Shown: positions 50,432 to 58,806 of the stretch, in pieces
Position numbering within the stretch: the stretch's first letter is position 1
How the letters are laid out: each line of letters opens with the position of its first letter
Origin: Peribacillus deserti
GTDB lineage: Bacteria; Bacillota; Bacilli; Bacillales; DSM-1321
NCBI RefSeq assembly: GCF_016909175.1
Contig: NZ_JAFBFI010000001.1
Coordinates: 248,001 to 312,000, forward strand
Direction of reading: 5' to 3'
Length of the DNA stretch: 64,000 bases
Program-made: the position numbers and the translations under genes
The notes under the pieces: generated by a model
What the model was told of the DNA's origin: nothing
Seen by the model: the letters and a program-made list of their open reading frames with translations, nothing else
Database searches by the model: none

Positions 50432-51499
50432 TTGTTGCTGTTAGCTTTCTGTTTAGCCTTAATACTATCACTGCTTATTACGCCGCTAGTCATCCGTTTT
50501 TCATTAATGGTAGGGGCTGCAGATAAACCTAATAGCCGCAAAGTACACGCTAAAGTGATGCCTTCTGCAGGCGGGCTGGCTATCTTTATTAGTTTTGTCG
50601 CCGTATACCTTATTATGACCCCTTATTTTCCATTTGAGGAATATAATCAAGTCGCTATCCTGGCCGGTGCCTTTGTCATTGTATTGTTTGGCCTCATGGA
50701 TGATATCCATGAAATGAAAGCAAGAACCAAGCTCATCGGACAAATTGCAGCAGCACTGATCGTCGTGTACTGGGGCGGGATTCAGGTTGAATATATTAAC
50801 CTTCCGTTCGGAGGACAGCTTGATTTTGGCGTACTGAGTATTCCTATAACGATCATATGGATTGTGGGTATAACAAATACAATTAATTTAATCGATGGAT
50901 TAGACGGCCTTGCTGCCGGTGTTTCATCATTTGCACTGCTTGCTATCTCAGGCATGGCCTTGATCATGGACGACATGTTTGTTGCGATCATAGCCCTAAT
51001 AGTAACTGGAAGCACACTCGGCTTCCTTAAATTTAATTTCTTCCCCGCAAAGGTATTCATGGGTGATACAGGAGCACTATTCCTTGGCTATATCATCTCT
51101 GTCCTATCGCTGCTCGGATTTAAGAACGTAACGTTCATCTCATTAGTAGTACCGATTATAATCCTTGGAGTACCGATATCTGATACATTCTTTGCAATCA
51201 TCAGAAGAATCGTCAACAAGCAGCCGATTGCGGCACCAGACAAATCACATCTGCATCACTGCTTACTGCGAATCGGTTTTACACACAAACAAACCGTACT
51301 GCTCATTTACGCCATTGCAGCATCATTTGGATTGGCAGCCTTTATCTTCACCATGTCAACCGTATGGGGAGCGATGCTTTTCATAGCAGTCCTGATCCTT
51401 GCCATTGAACTGTTTGTAGAGTCTATTGGTCTTGTTGGACATGATTACCGCCCTCTCTTAAAGTTCATTGCTTCAAAAAGCGTAAAAGACCGGCCATAA
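50432..51499 (+). CDS. tagO: Undecaprenyl-phosphate N-acetylglucosaminyl-1-phosphate transferase TagO
   Basis: A 355-residue polyprenyl-phosphate glycosyl-1-phosphate transferase with about 11 helices. Active-site blocks are FGLMDDIHEMKARTKL (the DD pair), NLIDGLDGLAAG, FMGDTGALFLG and KSHLHHCLLRIGF. It attaches GlcNAc-1-phosphate to undecaprenyl phosphate, the first step of wall teichoic acid synthesis; TagA, TagB and the TagF-like enzyme encoded just before act next. I start at TTG 50432 because AGAGGTGG lies 5 nt before it; the in-frame start at 50399 has no site. Followed by a strong terminator and then array G. Confidence 0.93.
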   Translation: MLLLAFCLALILSLLITPLVIRFSLMVGAADKPNSRKVHAKVMPSAGGLAIFISFVAVYLIMTPYFPFEEYNQVAILAGAFVIVLFGLMDDIHEMKARTKLIGQIAAALIVVYWGGIQVEYINLPFGGQLDFGVLSIPITIIWIVGITNTINLIDGLDGLAAGVSSFALLAISGMALIMDDMFVAIIALIVTGSTLGFLKFNFFPAKVFMGDTGALFLGYIISVLSLLGFKNVTFISLVVPIIILGVPISDTFFAIIRRIVNKQPIAAPDKSHLHHCLLRIGFTHKQTVLLIYAIAASFGLAAFIFTMSTVWGAMLFIAVLILAIELFVESIGLVGHDYRPLLKFIASKSVKDRP

Positions 51500-51502
51500 T
51501 AA

Positions 51503-51544
51503 AAAGCCCCATTCAGAATTTTGTTTCTGAATGGGGCTTTTTTT
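51503..51544 (+). terminator. Terminator after tagO
   Basis: Perfect 15-bp arms AAAGCCCCATTCAGA / TCTGAATGGGGCTTT followed by TTTTTT. Confidence 0.95.
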
Positions 51545-51563
51545 CATCCGGAAATTAGCTGGT

Positions 51564-52060
51564 ACGCTCGATTTTGGTGAGGGTACGCGTGATGGGCTTA
51601 GCCAAGGGCAGGTCATCCAAACCGAGATAATGCAAGTTCAGCAGCAGGAACGCTCTATTTTGGTCCCTATACGCGCGATTCTGAGAAAATACGCTCGATT
51701 TTGGTTGGCCTATGCTCGATTGTAAAAATAGGTGCGATGGACCAACTGAGGGCAGGTCACCCAAACCAAGCCTAACTGGAAGTTCAGCAGCAGGAACGCT
51801 CGATTTTGGTCTCTCTACGCGCGATTCTGAAAAAATACGCTCGATTTTGGTCTCCTACGCTCGATTTTGAAAAAATACGCTCTAATTTGGTTGGCCTATG
51901 CTCGATTGTAAAAATAGGTGCGATGGACCAACTGAGGGCAGGTCACCCAAACCAAGTCTAACTGGAAGTTCAGCAGCAGGAACGCTCGATTTTGGTCCCT
52001 ATGCGCGCGATGACCCTAGCCGAGGACAGGTCACCCAAACCGAATCTGACAGCAGGCCCG
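51564..52060. repeat. Compound repeat array G (core ACGCTCGATTTTGG, 20-21 bp, within larger units)
   Basis: ACGCTCGATTTTGG-like units start at 51564, 51585, 51650, 51671, 51691, 51712, 51796, 51817, 51837, 51857, 51877, 51898, 51982 and 52001, mostly 20-21 bp apart. A different block (GGGCAGGTCACCCAAACC ... AGTTCAGCAGCAGGA) recurs before the clusters, at about 51605, 51750 and 51935, so the whole is a nested repeat of roughly 150-190 bp. Open frames across it are by-products of the 21-bp period. Confidence 0.92.
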
Positions 52061-52133
52061 CAGAATGAAATTTCCGCAGACTTTTATAAAATCATTGATA
52101 ATTTAAGCTGAACGTTCTATGATGAAACAAAGA

Positions 52134-52160
52134 TAATTAATTAATTTAATTAAGTTAATC
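52134..52160. promoter_or_regulatory. ROK-type operator candidate upstream of galT
   Basis: Core AATTAATTTAATTAAGT at 52139-52155, 36 bp before the galT start. It matches the site at 56442-56458 in 15 of 17 positions. Confidence 0.55.
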
Positions 52161-52191
52161 ATATATGTTAATTAAAATGAGGTGGACTCGG

Positions 52192-53697
52192 ATGACAATC
52201 TATCAATCTATTCAAAGTTTATTAAATTACGGAGTTCAGCAAGGTTTGTTGGAAAAAGAAGATCTTATTTATTCACGCAATCGCATCATGGAAGTATTAG
52301 GTTTAGATGAATGGGAGGATTGCGGGGGAGAAGAGTCTTCTTTAGAAGTTATTCTTAAAACCATTTTGGACTGGTCAGCTGAACAGGGTATTCTAGCATC
52401 GAATACGGTTACTGAACGGGATATTCTGGATACAGAAATTATGAATTGCTTGATGCCGCGCCCGTCAGAAGTGGTTCGTACATTTAAAGAGAATTATACA
52501 AAGAATCCTGAAGCAGCTACAGATGCCTATTACCATTTATCGCTGGCATCGAACTATATCCGTAAGGACCGTATAGCAAAAAACAAACAATGGAAGAGCC
52601 AGACTCCATATGGTGAAATAGATATTACCATTAATTTATCTAAGCCTGAGAAGGATCCTAAAGAGATTTTACTTTTAAAAAGTGCTCCTCAGGGAAATTA
52701 CCCTGCCTGTGCATTGTGCCGGGAAAATGAGGGCTACAGAGGAAATCTTTGGAACGCAGCAAGAGCGACACATAGAATTATCCCATTAACACTGAATAAT
52801 GAAGGCTGGTTCCTGCAGTATTCTCCTTATGTTTACTATAATGAGCATTCCATTGTTTTCCGGCAAGAGCATCTCCCTATGAAAATATCCGGAGATACTT
52901 TCACAAGGCTGCTTGAATTTACGGAGCAGTTTCCTCATTATTTCATTGGTTCAAATGCCGACCTGCCAATTGTAGGCGGTTCCATTTTAACTCATGACCA
53001 CTTCCAGGGAGGAAGATATGAGTTTGCCATTGAGAGAGCAGAAACGGAAGAATCCATCAGCCTCGATCGCTTCCCTTCTGTGACGCTTGGGATCGTGAAT
53101 TGGCCGATGTCCGTGATCCGCGTGCGAGGTGAGAAGAATGAAGTCCAAGCTGCATCGGAATTCATCTGGAAAAGCTGGCAGACGTACAGTGACAGAGAAG
53201 CCGATGTATATGCATTCAGCGGCGATACGCCGCATAACACAGTTACACCGATTGCCAGAAGACGAGGCGATTTATATGAGATGGATGTTGTTTTACGAAA
53301 TAATCAGACATCAGAGGAACATCCAGACGGCATTTTTCATCCTCATGCTGAACTTCATCATATTAAGAAAGAAAATATCGGTTTAATCGAAGTAATGGGT
53401 CTGGCCGTCTTGCCGGGGAGACTTGCCGAAGAATTAGGGCTTGTTGCCGAATATCTTCTTCATCCTGTTTCTAAAGAGGAATGGGATGAGTCGGTCATTA
53501 AGCATTGGGATTGGGTTCAGAACCTATCAGCCAAGTATGACGCTATTACTAAAACAAACGTGATGGATATTATTGAAGTGGAAGTTGGTGCCGTATTCCA
53601 GACGGTTCTTGAACACGCTGGTGTTTTTAAAAGAACAAAAGAAGGAAAAACGGCTTTCTTAAAATTTTTGTACTGGCTGGAAGAGAACGCAAAGTAA
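52192..53697 (+). CDS. galT: UDP-glucose--hexose-1-phosphate uridylyltransferase (class II GalT)
   Basis: A 501-residue enzyme of the Gram-positive GalT class II type, as in B. subtilis. Recognised by YPACALCRENEGYRGN, the active-site block GGSILTHDHFQGGRYEFA with the uridylylated His, IVNWPMSVIRV, FHPHAELHHIKKENIGLIEVMGLAVLPGR near 385, and the C-terminal FLKFLYWLEENAK. It exchanges UMP between UDP-glucose and galactose-1-phosphate in the Leloir pathway. ATG 52192 follows GAGGTGG; the frame is open upstream to 52165 without a site. galK follows 54 bp later, an operon in the order TK rather than the usual KT. No galE in the window. Confidence 0.93.
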   Translation: MTIYQSIQSLLNYGVQQGLLEKEDLIYSRNRIMEVLGLDEWEDCGGEESSLEVILKTILDWSAEQGILASNTVTERDILDTEIMNCLMPRPSEVVRTFKENYTKNPEAATDAYYHLSLASNYIRKDRIAKNKQWKSQTPYGEIDITINLSKPEKDPKEILLLKSAPQGNYPACALCRENEGYRGNLWNAARATHRIIPLTLNNEGWFLQYSPYVYYNEHSIVFRQEHLPMKISGDTFTRLLEFTEQFPHYFIGSNADLPIVGGSILTHDHFQGGRYEFAIERAETEESISLDRFPSVTLGIVNWPMSVIRVRGEKNEVQAASEFIWKSWQTYSDREADVYAFSGDTPHNTVTPIARRRGDLYEMDVVLRNNQTSEEHPDGIFHPHAELHHIKKENIGLIEVMGLAVLPGRLAEELGLVAEYLLHPVSKEEWDESVIKHWDWVQNLSAKYDAITKTNVMDIIEVEVGAVFQTVLEHAGVFKRTKEGKTAFLKFLYWLEENAK

Positions 53698-53751
53698 TAG
53701 AAAAATAGATTTTATGCTTTAAAAAATGAAATCGGAAAGCGGGTTGTGTAT

Positions 53752-54933
53752 ATGAATGCGATTCAGCTAAGAGAATTATTTAGAGATCAATATGGCTATG
53801 AAGAAGGCGTAAGAATTTTCTTCGCTCCGGGGCGGGTGAATTTAATTGGCGAGCACACTGATTATAATGGGGGTTATGTGTTTCCAGCAGCTTTAACGTT
53901 CGGGACCTGGGCGGCAGCGGCTCCCCGTAAAGATAGAGAGTACAGGCTGGCTTCTGCTAATTTCCCTTCGACAGCAGCCTGTTCAGTAAAGGAAGAGCTG
54001 GTTTATAAACAGGAGGATGACTGGGCTAACTATCCAAAAGGCGTATTGAAGGAGCTACTTCAGCTAGCCGGGCAGGATGGCAGTGAACAATATTTAGGTG
54101 CCGATGTTCTTTATTATGGCAATATACCGAATGGGGCAGGGTTATCGTCTTCTGCGTCCATTGAGCTTGTAACTGGGCTTGCGTTAAGTAAGCTTGCCGG
54201 ATTAGAGATTCCAATGATTGAACTGGTAAAAATCGGCCAGAATGCCGAAAACCGTTTTGTCGGAGTTAACTGTGGAATCATGGATCAGTTTGCGGTGGGC
54301 ATGGGCAAGGAAAACCAGGCGATGATGCTGAAGTGCGACACGCTGGAATTCAAATATGTACCCGTGAAAATCAACGGCTATAAGCTGGTTATTATCAACA
54401 CCAATAAACGCCGCGGACTTGCTGATTCCAAATACAATGAGCGCCGTGCTCAATGTGAGGAAGCACTTGCAATTATCCAGCAGCACCTCAAGGGTGTTCA
54501 AAACTTAGGAGAAGTAAGCGCAGCTAAGTGGGAAAACGTAAAAGGATTTATTGAAAACGAAGTGATCCGTAACCGCGCTGAGCATGTTATCGCAGAAAAC
54601 GAACGTGTACTTGCGGCAACTCAGAGTCTGCAGGAAAATGATATCCTGGCCTTCGGAGAATTGATGAAACAATCACATGAATCTTTGAGAGATTTATATG
54701 AAGTAACAGGCTTTGAGCTGGATACACTCTTTGAAGAAGCATCAAAAATAGAAGGCTGCGTGGGAACACGCATGACAGGGGCCGGATTTGGCGGCTGCAA
54801 TGTGAGCCTCGTTAAGGAAGAAGCAGTGGATGAGTTTAAAGATAAAGTAGCTAAAAATTACACAGAAACAACGGGCCTTGAACCGGCTTTTTATGTGTGC
54901 AAAATAGGAGATGGCGCAAAAGAGATTTTATAA
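53752..54933 (+). CDS. galK: Galactokinase
   Basis: A 393-residue GHMP-family kinase. Signature FAPGRVNLIGEHTDYNGGYVFP near the N-terminus, ATP loop NGAGLSSSASIELVTGLAL, catalytic-Asp block NCGIMDQFAVGMG, and GTRMTGAGFGGCNVSLV near residue 345. It phosphorylates galactose at C1 with ATP, feeding GalT. ATG 53752 is chosen; GTG 53746 two codons upstream is equally possible, since the ribosome site is weak (AAAGCGGG). Cotranscription with galT is likely. The galactose could come from substrates cut by the GH2 and GH43 enzymes encoded next door. Confidence 0.94.
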   Translation: MNAIQLRELFRDQYGYEEGVRIFFAPGRVNLIGEHTDYNGGYVFPAALTFGTWAAAAPRKDREYRLASANFPSTAACSVKEELVYKQEDDWANYPKGVLKELLQLAGQDGSEQYLGADVLYYGNIPNGAGLSSSASIELVTGLALSKLAGLEIPMIELVKIGQNAENRFVGVNCGIMDQFAVGMGKENQAMMLKCDTLEFKYVPVKINGYKLVIINTNKRRGLADSKYNERRAQCEEALAIIQQHLKGVQNLGEVSAAKWENVKGFIENEVIRNRAEHVIAENERVLAATQSLQENDILAFGELMKQSHESLRDLYEVTGFELDTLFEEASKIEGCVGTRMTGAGFGGCNVSLVKEEAVDEFKDKVAKNYTETTGLEPAFYVCKIGDGAKEIL

Positions 54934-55117
54934 GGGGAATAATGGCCATTTTAGCTACAGGCGGTGCATGCTGCATCAGCCATAGCTAAAACAATCCTTG
55001 AAACAGCCTGGCACTTGCATAAAGCTAATCTGGAGGGATACCAGGATAGATAAACAATCAGCCAGGCCTTATGGCGAGGAGCTTATTTGCCTTCTAATCA
55101 CGAATTACATCAATAAG

Positions 55118-55147
55118 AAAGGCTGGCCCAAAAGGCCAGCCTTTTTA
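55118..55147. terminator. Bidirectional terminator between galK and the GH43 gene
   Basis: Arms AAAGGCTGGCC / GGCCAGCCTTT with a short loop and TTTTT on the plus side. Confidence 0.9.
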
Positions 55148-55150
55148 CTA

Positions 55151-56188
55151 TTACTTCAACAGGGGCGCATCCTGTAGCTTCTCACCCGGCTCCTGGTTTT
55201 TGATCTGCGGCCAGCCATCCTTCCAGAGGATCGGATCGATCATGAGCGGCCTGCGGGTAACGCCGCTGATCATTTTTGGTTCTTTTTTATCTATAGCATG
55301 ATAGACGAGCCAATCTGTGCCTTTTTTATCTGTGATGATGGCATTATGTCCGGGTCCGGCGAATTTCTTGCTGCCCGTGAGAATAACGGTTCCTTCCGTT
55401 GACACAATATCGTTTCCGCTTTTATCAAGATAAGGGCCTGTTATGGATTTAGATCTTGCCACTGCAACATGATAGGTGCTATCCTCACCTTCACAGCAGG
55501 AGCCAGAGGAAAGAAACATATAATAAAATCCCTCGCGCTTTACCACATACGGAGCTTCAAAAGCGTTGCCGGCAACCTGAAATGGTTTGCCTGATACTTT
55601 AAAGCCGTCCCTTGATAACTTGACTCCATAGATTCCATGAAAGCTTCCCCAGAAAAGATAAGGAGTGCCATTATCATCATAAAAAGCAGGATCAATAGAA
55701 TTTTCGACACCGATTATTTGGCTGCGAAATAATGGACCCTCATCGGTAAACGGACCTTCGGGTTTTTCGCTCGTTGCAACTCCGATACCTGGGTCCATAT
55801 CTCCCCAGGTGGACATAGAGTAATACAGATAATACTTGTCATTATAGTAGGAAATATCGGGAGCCCAAATGCCGCCTTCCTTCCAATTAGGCTTGTCGAC
55901 AGCTTGAAATGCCTCGCCGATATACTTCCATTTTACCAGGTCTTTGGAGCGGATTACTGGAACATATTTCGGGCCTTTTCCTTCACCCCAGTTATCTTCT
56001 GTTCCATATACATAAAAATAGCCGTCTTTACCTTTTATGATCGACGGATCAGCAATCACTGGCTGGAACACAGGATTTTTATATTGAGAGCTCTTTGCTA
56101 GTTCCTTTCCGGGAGCTTTCGAGCATCCACCTAATACAAGCAGACTCGCTAAAAATAGAACTATTAATCTTTTACCCACTCTTTCCAC
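55151..56188 (-). CDS. GH43-family glycosidase lipoprotein
   Basis: A 345-residue surface lipoprotein (signal LFLASLLVLGGC, Cys22) with a single five-bladed GH43 propeller. The three expected acids are visible: general base Asp47 (VIADPSII), pKa-setting Asp166 (ENSIDPAF) and general acid Glu211 (NAFEAPYV). SSGSCCEGEDSTYHVAVARS and GPGHNAIITD match arabinanase/arabinofuranosidase-like members. It should trim arabinose- or galactose-containing polysaccharide side chains outside the cell. The start is GTG 56188 with AAAAGG before it. It faces galK and is divergent from the ABC transporter operon, so the product may be imported by that system (inference). Confidence 0.85.
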   Translation of the reverse strand: MERVGKRLIVLFLASLLVLGGCSKAPGKELAKSSQYKNPVFQPVIADPSIIKGKDGYFYVYGTEDNWGEGKGPKYVPVIRSKDLVKWKYIGEAFQAVDKPNWKEGGIWAPDISYYNDKYYLYYSMSTWGDMDPGIGVATSEKPEGPFTDEGPLFRSQIIGVENSIDPAFYDDNGTPYLFWGSFHGIYGVKLSRDGFKVSGKPFQVAGNAFEAPYVVKREGFYYMFLSSGSCCEGEDSTYHVAVARSKSITGPYLDKSGNDIVSTEGTVILTGSKKFAGPGHNAIITDKKGTDWLVYHAIDKKEPKMISGVTRRPLMIDPILWKDGWPQIKNQEPGEKLQDAPLLK

Positions 56189-56389
56189 AACCTTTTCCCA
56201 GGGGGACCCTGTTTCCCTTTATTAAATAACTTAACTTACCTACTGAGATTCTATCTTAGTTTATTTCAGGCTTCAATATATTTCCTTTTATAATTTAAGT
56301 GGATAAGGGAAGAAAATGAGAGGCAGTTGGAACAGATATCCATGGATAAATCACTTAAATTAAGTCTAGTAATCTTAATATTTTTTAAA

Positions 56390-56427
56390 TTGAAAGCGTT
56401 GACAAAAATAGGCTATGAGATTATGAT
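56390..56427 (+). promoter_or_regulatory. Consensus sigma-A promoter overlapped by a cre site
   Basis: TTGACA (56399-56404), 17-bp spacer, TATGAT (56422-56427). The cre box TTGAAAGCGTTGACA (56390-56404) fits WTGNAANCGNWWNCA exactly and covers the -35, so bound CcpA should block RNA polymerase. It drives the ABC transporter-GH2 operon. Confidence 0.88.
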
Positions 56428-56440
56428 GAATATACAAAGT

Positions 56441-56462
56441 AAATTAATTTAACTAACTAATT
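56441..56462. promoter_or_regulatory. ROK-type operator candidate at the ABC/GH2 promoter
   Basis: Core AATTAATTTAACTAACT at 56442-56458, starting 15 bp downstream of the -10 box, a classic repressor position. Matches the galT upstream site in 15 of 17 bases. Confidence 0.6.
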
Positions 56463-56538
56463 TATTTCGTCAATTACCTAAGCATTAAAGCTTTAAATGA
56501 AGCTATTAACTCACATTTACCCAAGGGGGAAACACAAG

Positions 56539-57801
56539 ATGAAGAAGAAGAAGTGGCTTGGCGCTGCAATGACAGCGGCACTTGCGATTGGTTCTTTAGC
56601 TGGATGTTCCGATAAGGAAGCAGGATCTTCTAAAGGCGGCGGCGATAAAATTACTTATTGGGCTCCATTCTCAGGTGCAGATGGCCCGCGAATGAAGAAC
56701 ATAGTAGCCAACTATAATAAATCTCAAGATAAATACGAAGTAGACTTACAGATTGTTCCTCAGACAGATTACTATAAAACAGTTGACCTTGCATTCTCAG
56801 GCCAGAAAAATGCTCCGGATCTTATGATCATGCATACGGATCAGCTTACAAACTATGCTGAGAAAAATCTATTAAAAGATATGTCAGATACCGTTAAGAA
56901 AAATAATGTTAAAGCTGAAGATTACTCAGAAACTGCATGGCAGGGAGGAACAATTGACGGGAAGCAGTATTCCATTCCTTTAGATATTCACCCATTAGTC
57001 ATGTACTACAATAAAGACATGTTCAAAGCAGCCGGTTTAGATCCGGAGAAGCCGCCAACCAACCGTGAAGAGTTCGTTGCTGCAGCTAAAAAGCTTACAG
57101 ATGAATCTAAAAAGCAATATGGGTTTGTAGTGCCGACTCTATGGCCGAACCAATTCATCTATCCAACTGTATTCTTCCAGAATGGCGGCGAATTGCTTAA
57201 AGACGGCAAACCTAACTACAACAGCCCTGAAGGTGTTGAGGCTTTAACTTTCTTAAGAGACCTTGTTCAAAAAGAAAAAGTATCACCGGCTAACGTTCAG
57301 CAGGATGGTGAAGTAACCTTATTCCTTCAAGGCAAAAACGCGATGCAGTTAAACGGTCCTTGGATGATGGAACAATGGGATAAAGCAGGCCTGAACTATG
57401 GTGTAGCTCCAGTTCCTACATTAGGTACAAAACAGCAGGCAGTTTATGCAAATGGACATAACTTTGTTATCCCGGCTTCTGTAAAAGATTCAAAGAAACT
57501 TGAAGGAATCTCTGATTTCTTGAAATATACGGCAGATAACACAATGGAGTGGGCAAAATCAGGCCAGGCTCCAGCTTCAAAAGCCATTTATGAGCAAAAC
57601 GAAGATTTCAAAAAGATGGTTCAGCAGCCGCAAGTTGCGAAACAATTTGAATATGCTAAATTTGCTCCACGCGTTGCAAACTGGGGTCAATTATCAGAGC
57701 CGCTATGGGCTGAAGTAAACCTTGCTTTACTAGGCAAGAAGGATCCTCAAAAAGCTTTAGACGATGCTAATAAAAAAGCAGAACAATTATTGAATAAATA
57801 A
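56539..57801 (+). CDS. CUT1 ABC transporter oligosaccharide-binding lipoprotein
   Basis: A 420-residue family 1 solute-binding protein. Lipoprotein signal AAMTAALAIGSLAGC, then KITYWAPFSGADGPRMKNIVANYN, a typical MalE-like opening. Later blocks are YSIPLDIHPLVMYYNKDMF, FLQGKNAMQLNGPWMMEQW and HNFVIPASVKDSKK. ATG 56539 follows AAGGGGGAA; an in-frame ATG at 56497 lacks a site. First gene of an operon with two permeases and a GH2 enzyme, under a cre-controlled promoter. Likely ligand is a galactoside or similar oligosaccharide that the GH2 enzyme cuts. A hairpin follows before the permease genes. Confidence 0.9.
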   Translation: MKKKKWLGAAMTAALAIGSLAGCSDKEAGSSKGGGDKITYWAPFSGADGPRMKNIVANYNKSQDKYEVDLQIVPQTDYYKTVDLAFSGQKNAPDLMIMHTDQLTNYAEKNLLKDMSDTVKKNNVKAEDYSETAWQGGTIDGKQYSIPLDIHPLVMYYNKDMFKAAGLDPEKPPTNREEFVAAAKKLTDESKKQYGFVVPTLWPNQFIYPTVFFQNGGELLKDGKPNYNSPEGVEALTFLRDLVQKEKVSPANVQQDGEVTLFLQGKNAMQLNGPWMMEQWDKAGLNYGVAPVPTLGTKQQAVYANGHNFVIPASVKDSKKLEGISDFLKYTADNTMEWAKSGQAPASKAIYEQNEDFKKMVQQPQVAKQFEYAKFAPRVANWGQLSEPLWAEVNLALLGKKDPQKALDDANKKAEQLLNK

Positions 57802-57815
57802 GCAAAGCAAAAACA

Positions 57816-57860
57816 GGGAGGCGGGACAGGTGTATAGTGAAAACTAACCTGCCCGTCTCT
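57816..57860 (+). terminator. Intra-operon hairpin after the binding-protein gene
   Basis: Imperfect long stem (GAGGCGGGACAGGT / ACCTGCCCGTCTC) ending in TCTTCTTT. It probably stabilises or attenuates the transcript so that binding protein exceeds permease. Confidence 0.7.
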
Positions 57861-57909
57861 TCTTTATCAGAACGTATTTACAAAAACATTTGAAAGGGGG
57901 AGAGGTTAC

Positions 57910-58800
57910 ATGTACAAAACAAGCTGGAAATCTAAGCTGACTTCAAGTTTGTTCGTGCTTCCATATTTGATTTTGTTCACCATTTTCCTGTTTATACCCA
58001 TCATCTATGGCGCATGGATGAGCTTGCACAACTGGGATTTATTGAATCCTGTCCATGAATTTGTCGGATTAAAAAACTATATGAAGATTTTTGACTCTTC
58101 TTCTTATCTAAATAACCTGTTTTTTGAAGGCTTAAAGCACACTCTCCTATTTGTTATCTTTAGTGTGCCATTATTAGTGGTGGTCGGCCTTGGCCTTGCC
58201 CTCTTGATAAACAGCCTCCCAGGCAGGCTTAAAGGGATATTCCGTACGATGTACTTTATTCCTTATTCTGTATCTGTATCTGTTGTAGCGATTATCTGGC
58301 TCTGGCTTCTTGATACGAACAGCGGATTGATCAACCAGTACCTGCAGGTTCTTCATCTGCCGATTATTCCATGGCTTACGGACCTGCCATGGGCTTGGGT
58401 ATCAATCGTTATTGCAACCCTCTGGTGGACGATTGGTTTTAATATGGTTATTTTCATAAATGCATTAAATGATGTGTCTGAAGAATTATATGAAGCAGGT
58501 TCTCTTGACGGGGCCTCAAGATGGCAGCGCTTGATCTACATTACACTGCCGAGCATCAAACCGACGATGCTGTTTGTTTTGATCACCTCCACCATTGCTT
58601 CATTTAACATCTATGGCCAGCCATACTTAATGACAAGAGGCGGACCGGGAACAGAAACAAAGGTTTTATTAATGAACATTGTCGATGAAGCATTTAAACA
58701 AAGACAATTAGGAAATGCAGCAGCGATGTCGCTTATGATGGCCTTAATCATGATCGTCATTTCAGTCGTTCAGCTGCGCATCACAAATCGAAAGGAGTAG
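57910..58800 (+). CDS. CUT1 ABC transporter permease, MalF/UgpA type
   Basis: A 296-residue permease with six helices. The EAA loop is EELYEAGSLDGASRWQRLIYITLPSIKP near residues 198-225, and TRGGPGTETKVLLMNIVDEAF is the typical last periplasm-side loop. GAAAGGGGGAGAGG precedes ATG. The next permease starts 6 bp after its stop. Forms a channel with it for the sugar bound by the 56.5-kb lipoprotein. No ATPase gene in the operon. Confidence 0.92.
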   Translation: MYKTSWKSKLTSSLFVLPYLILFTIFLFIPIIYGAWMSLHNWDLLNPVHEFVGLKNYMKIFDSSSYLNNLFFEGLKHTLLFVIFSVPLLVVVGLGLALLINSLPGRLKGIFRTMYFIPYSVSVSVVAIIWLWLLDTNSGLINQYLQVLHLPIIPWLTDLPWAWVSIVIATLWWTIGFNMVIFINALNDVSEELYEAGSLDGASRWQRLIYITLPSIKPTMLFVLITSTIASFNIYGQPYLMTRGGPGTETKVLLMNIVDEAFKQRQLGNAAAMSLMMALIMIVISVVQLRITNRKE

Positions 58801-58806
58801 TGGAGC

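Noticed and set aside
51531-51764. Open frames on both strands across array G, such as peptides with YARFW-like repeats
   Set aside because: They arise because the repeat period is seven codons; there is no ribosome site, and both strands are open at once.
56218-56243. Fourth ROK-type site before the GH43 gene (TTAAGTTATTTAATAAA on the minus strand)
   Set aside because: Too poor a match to the other three sites to count in AT-rich DNA.
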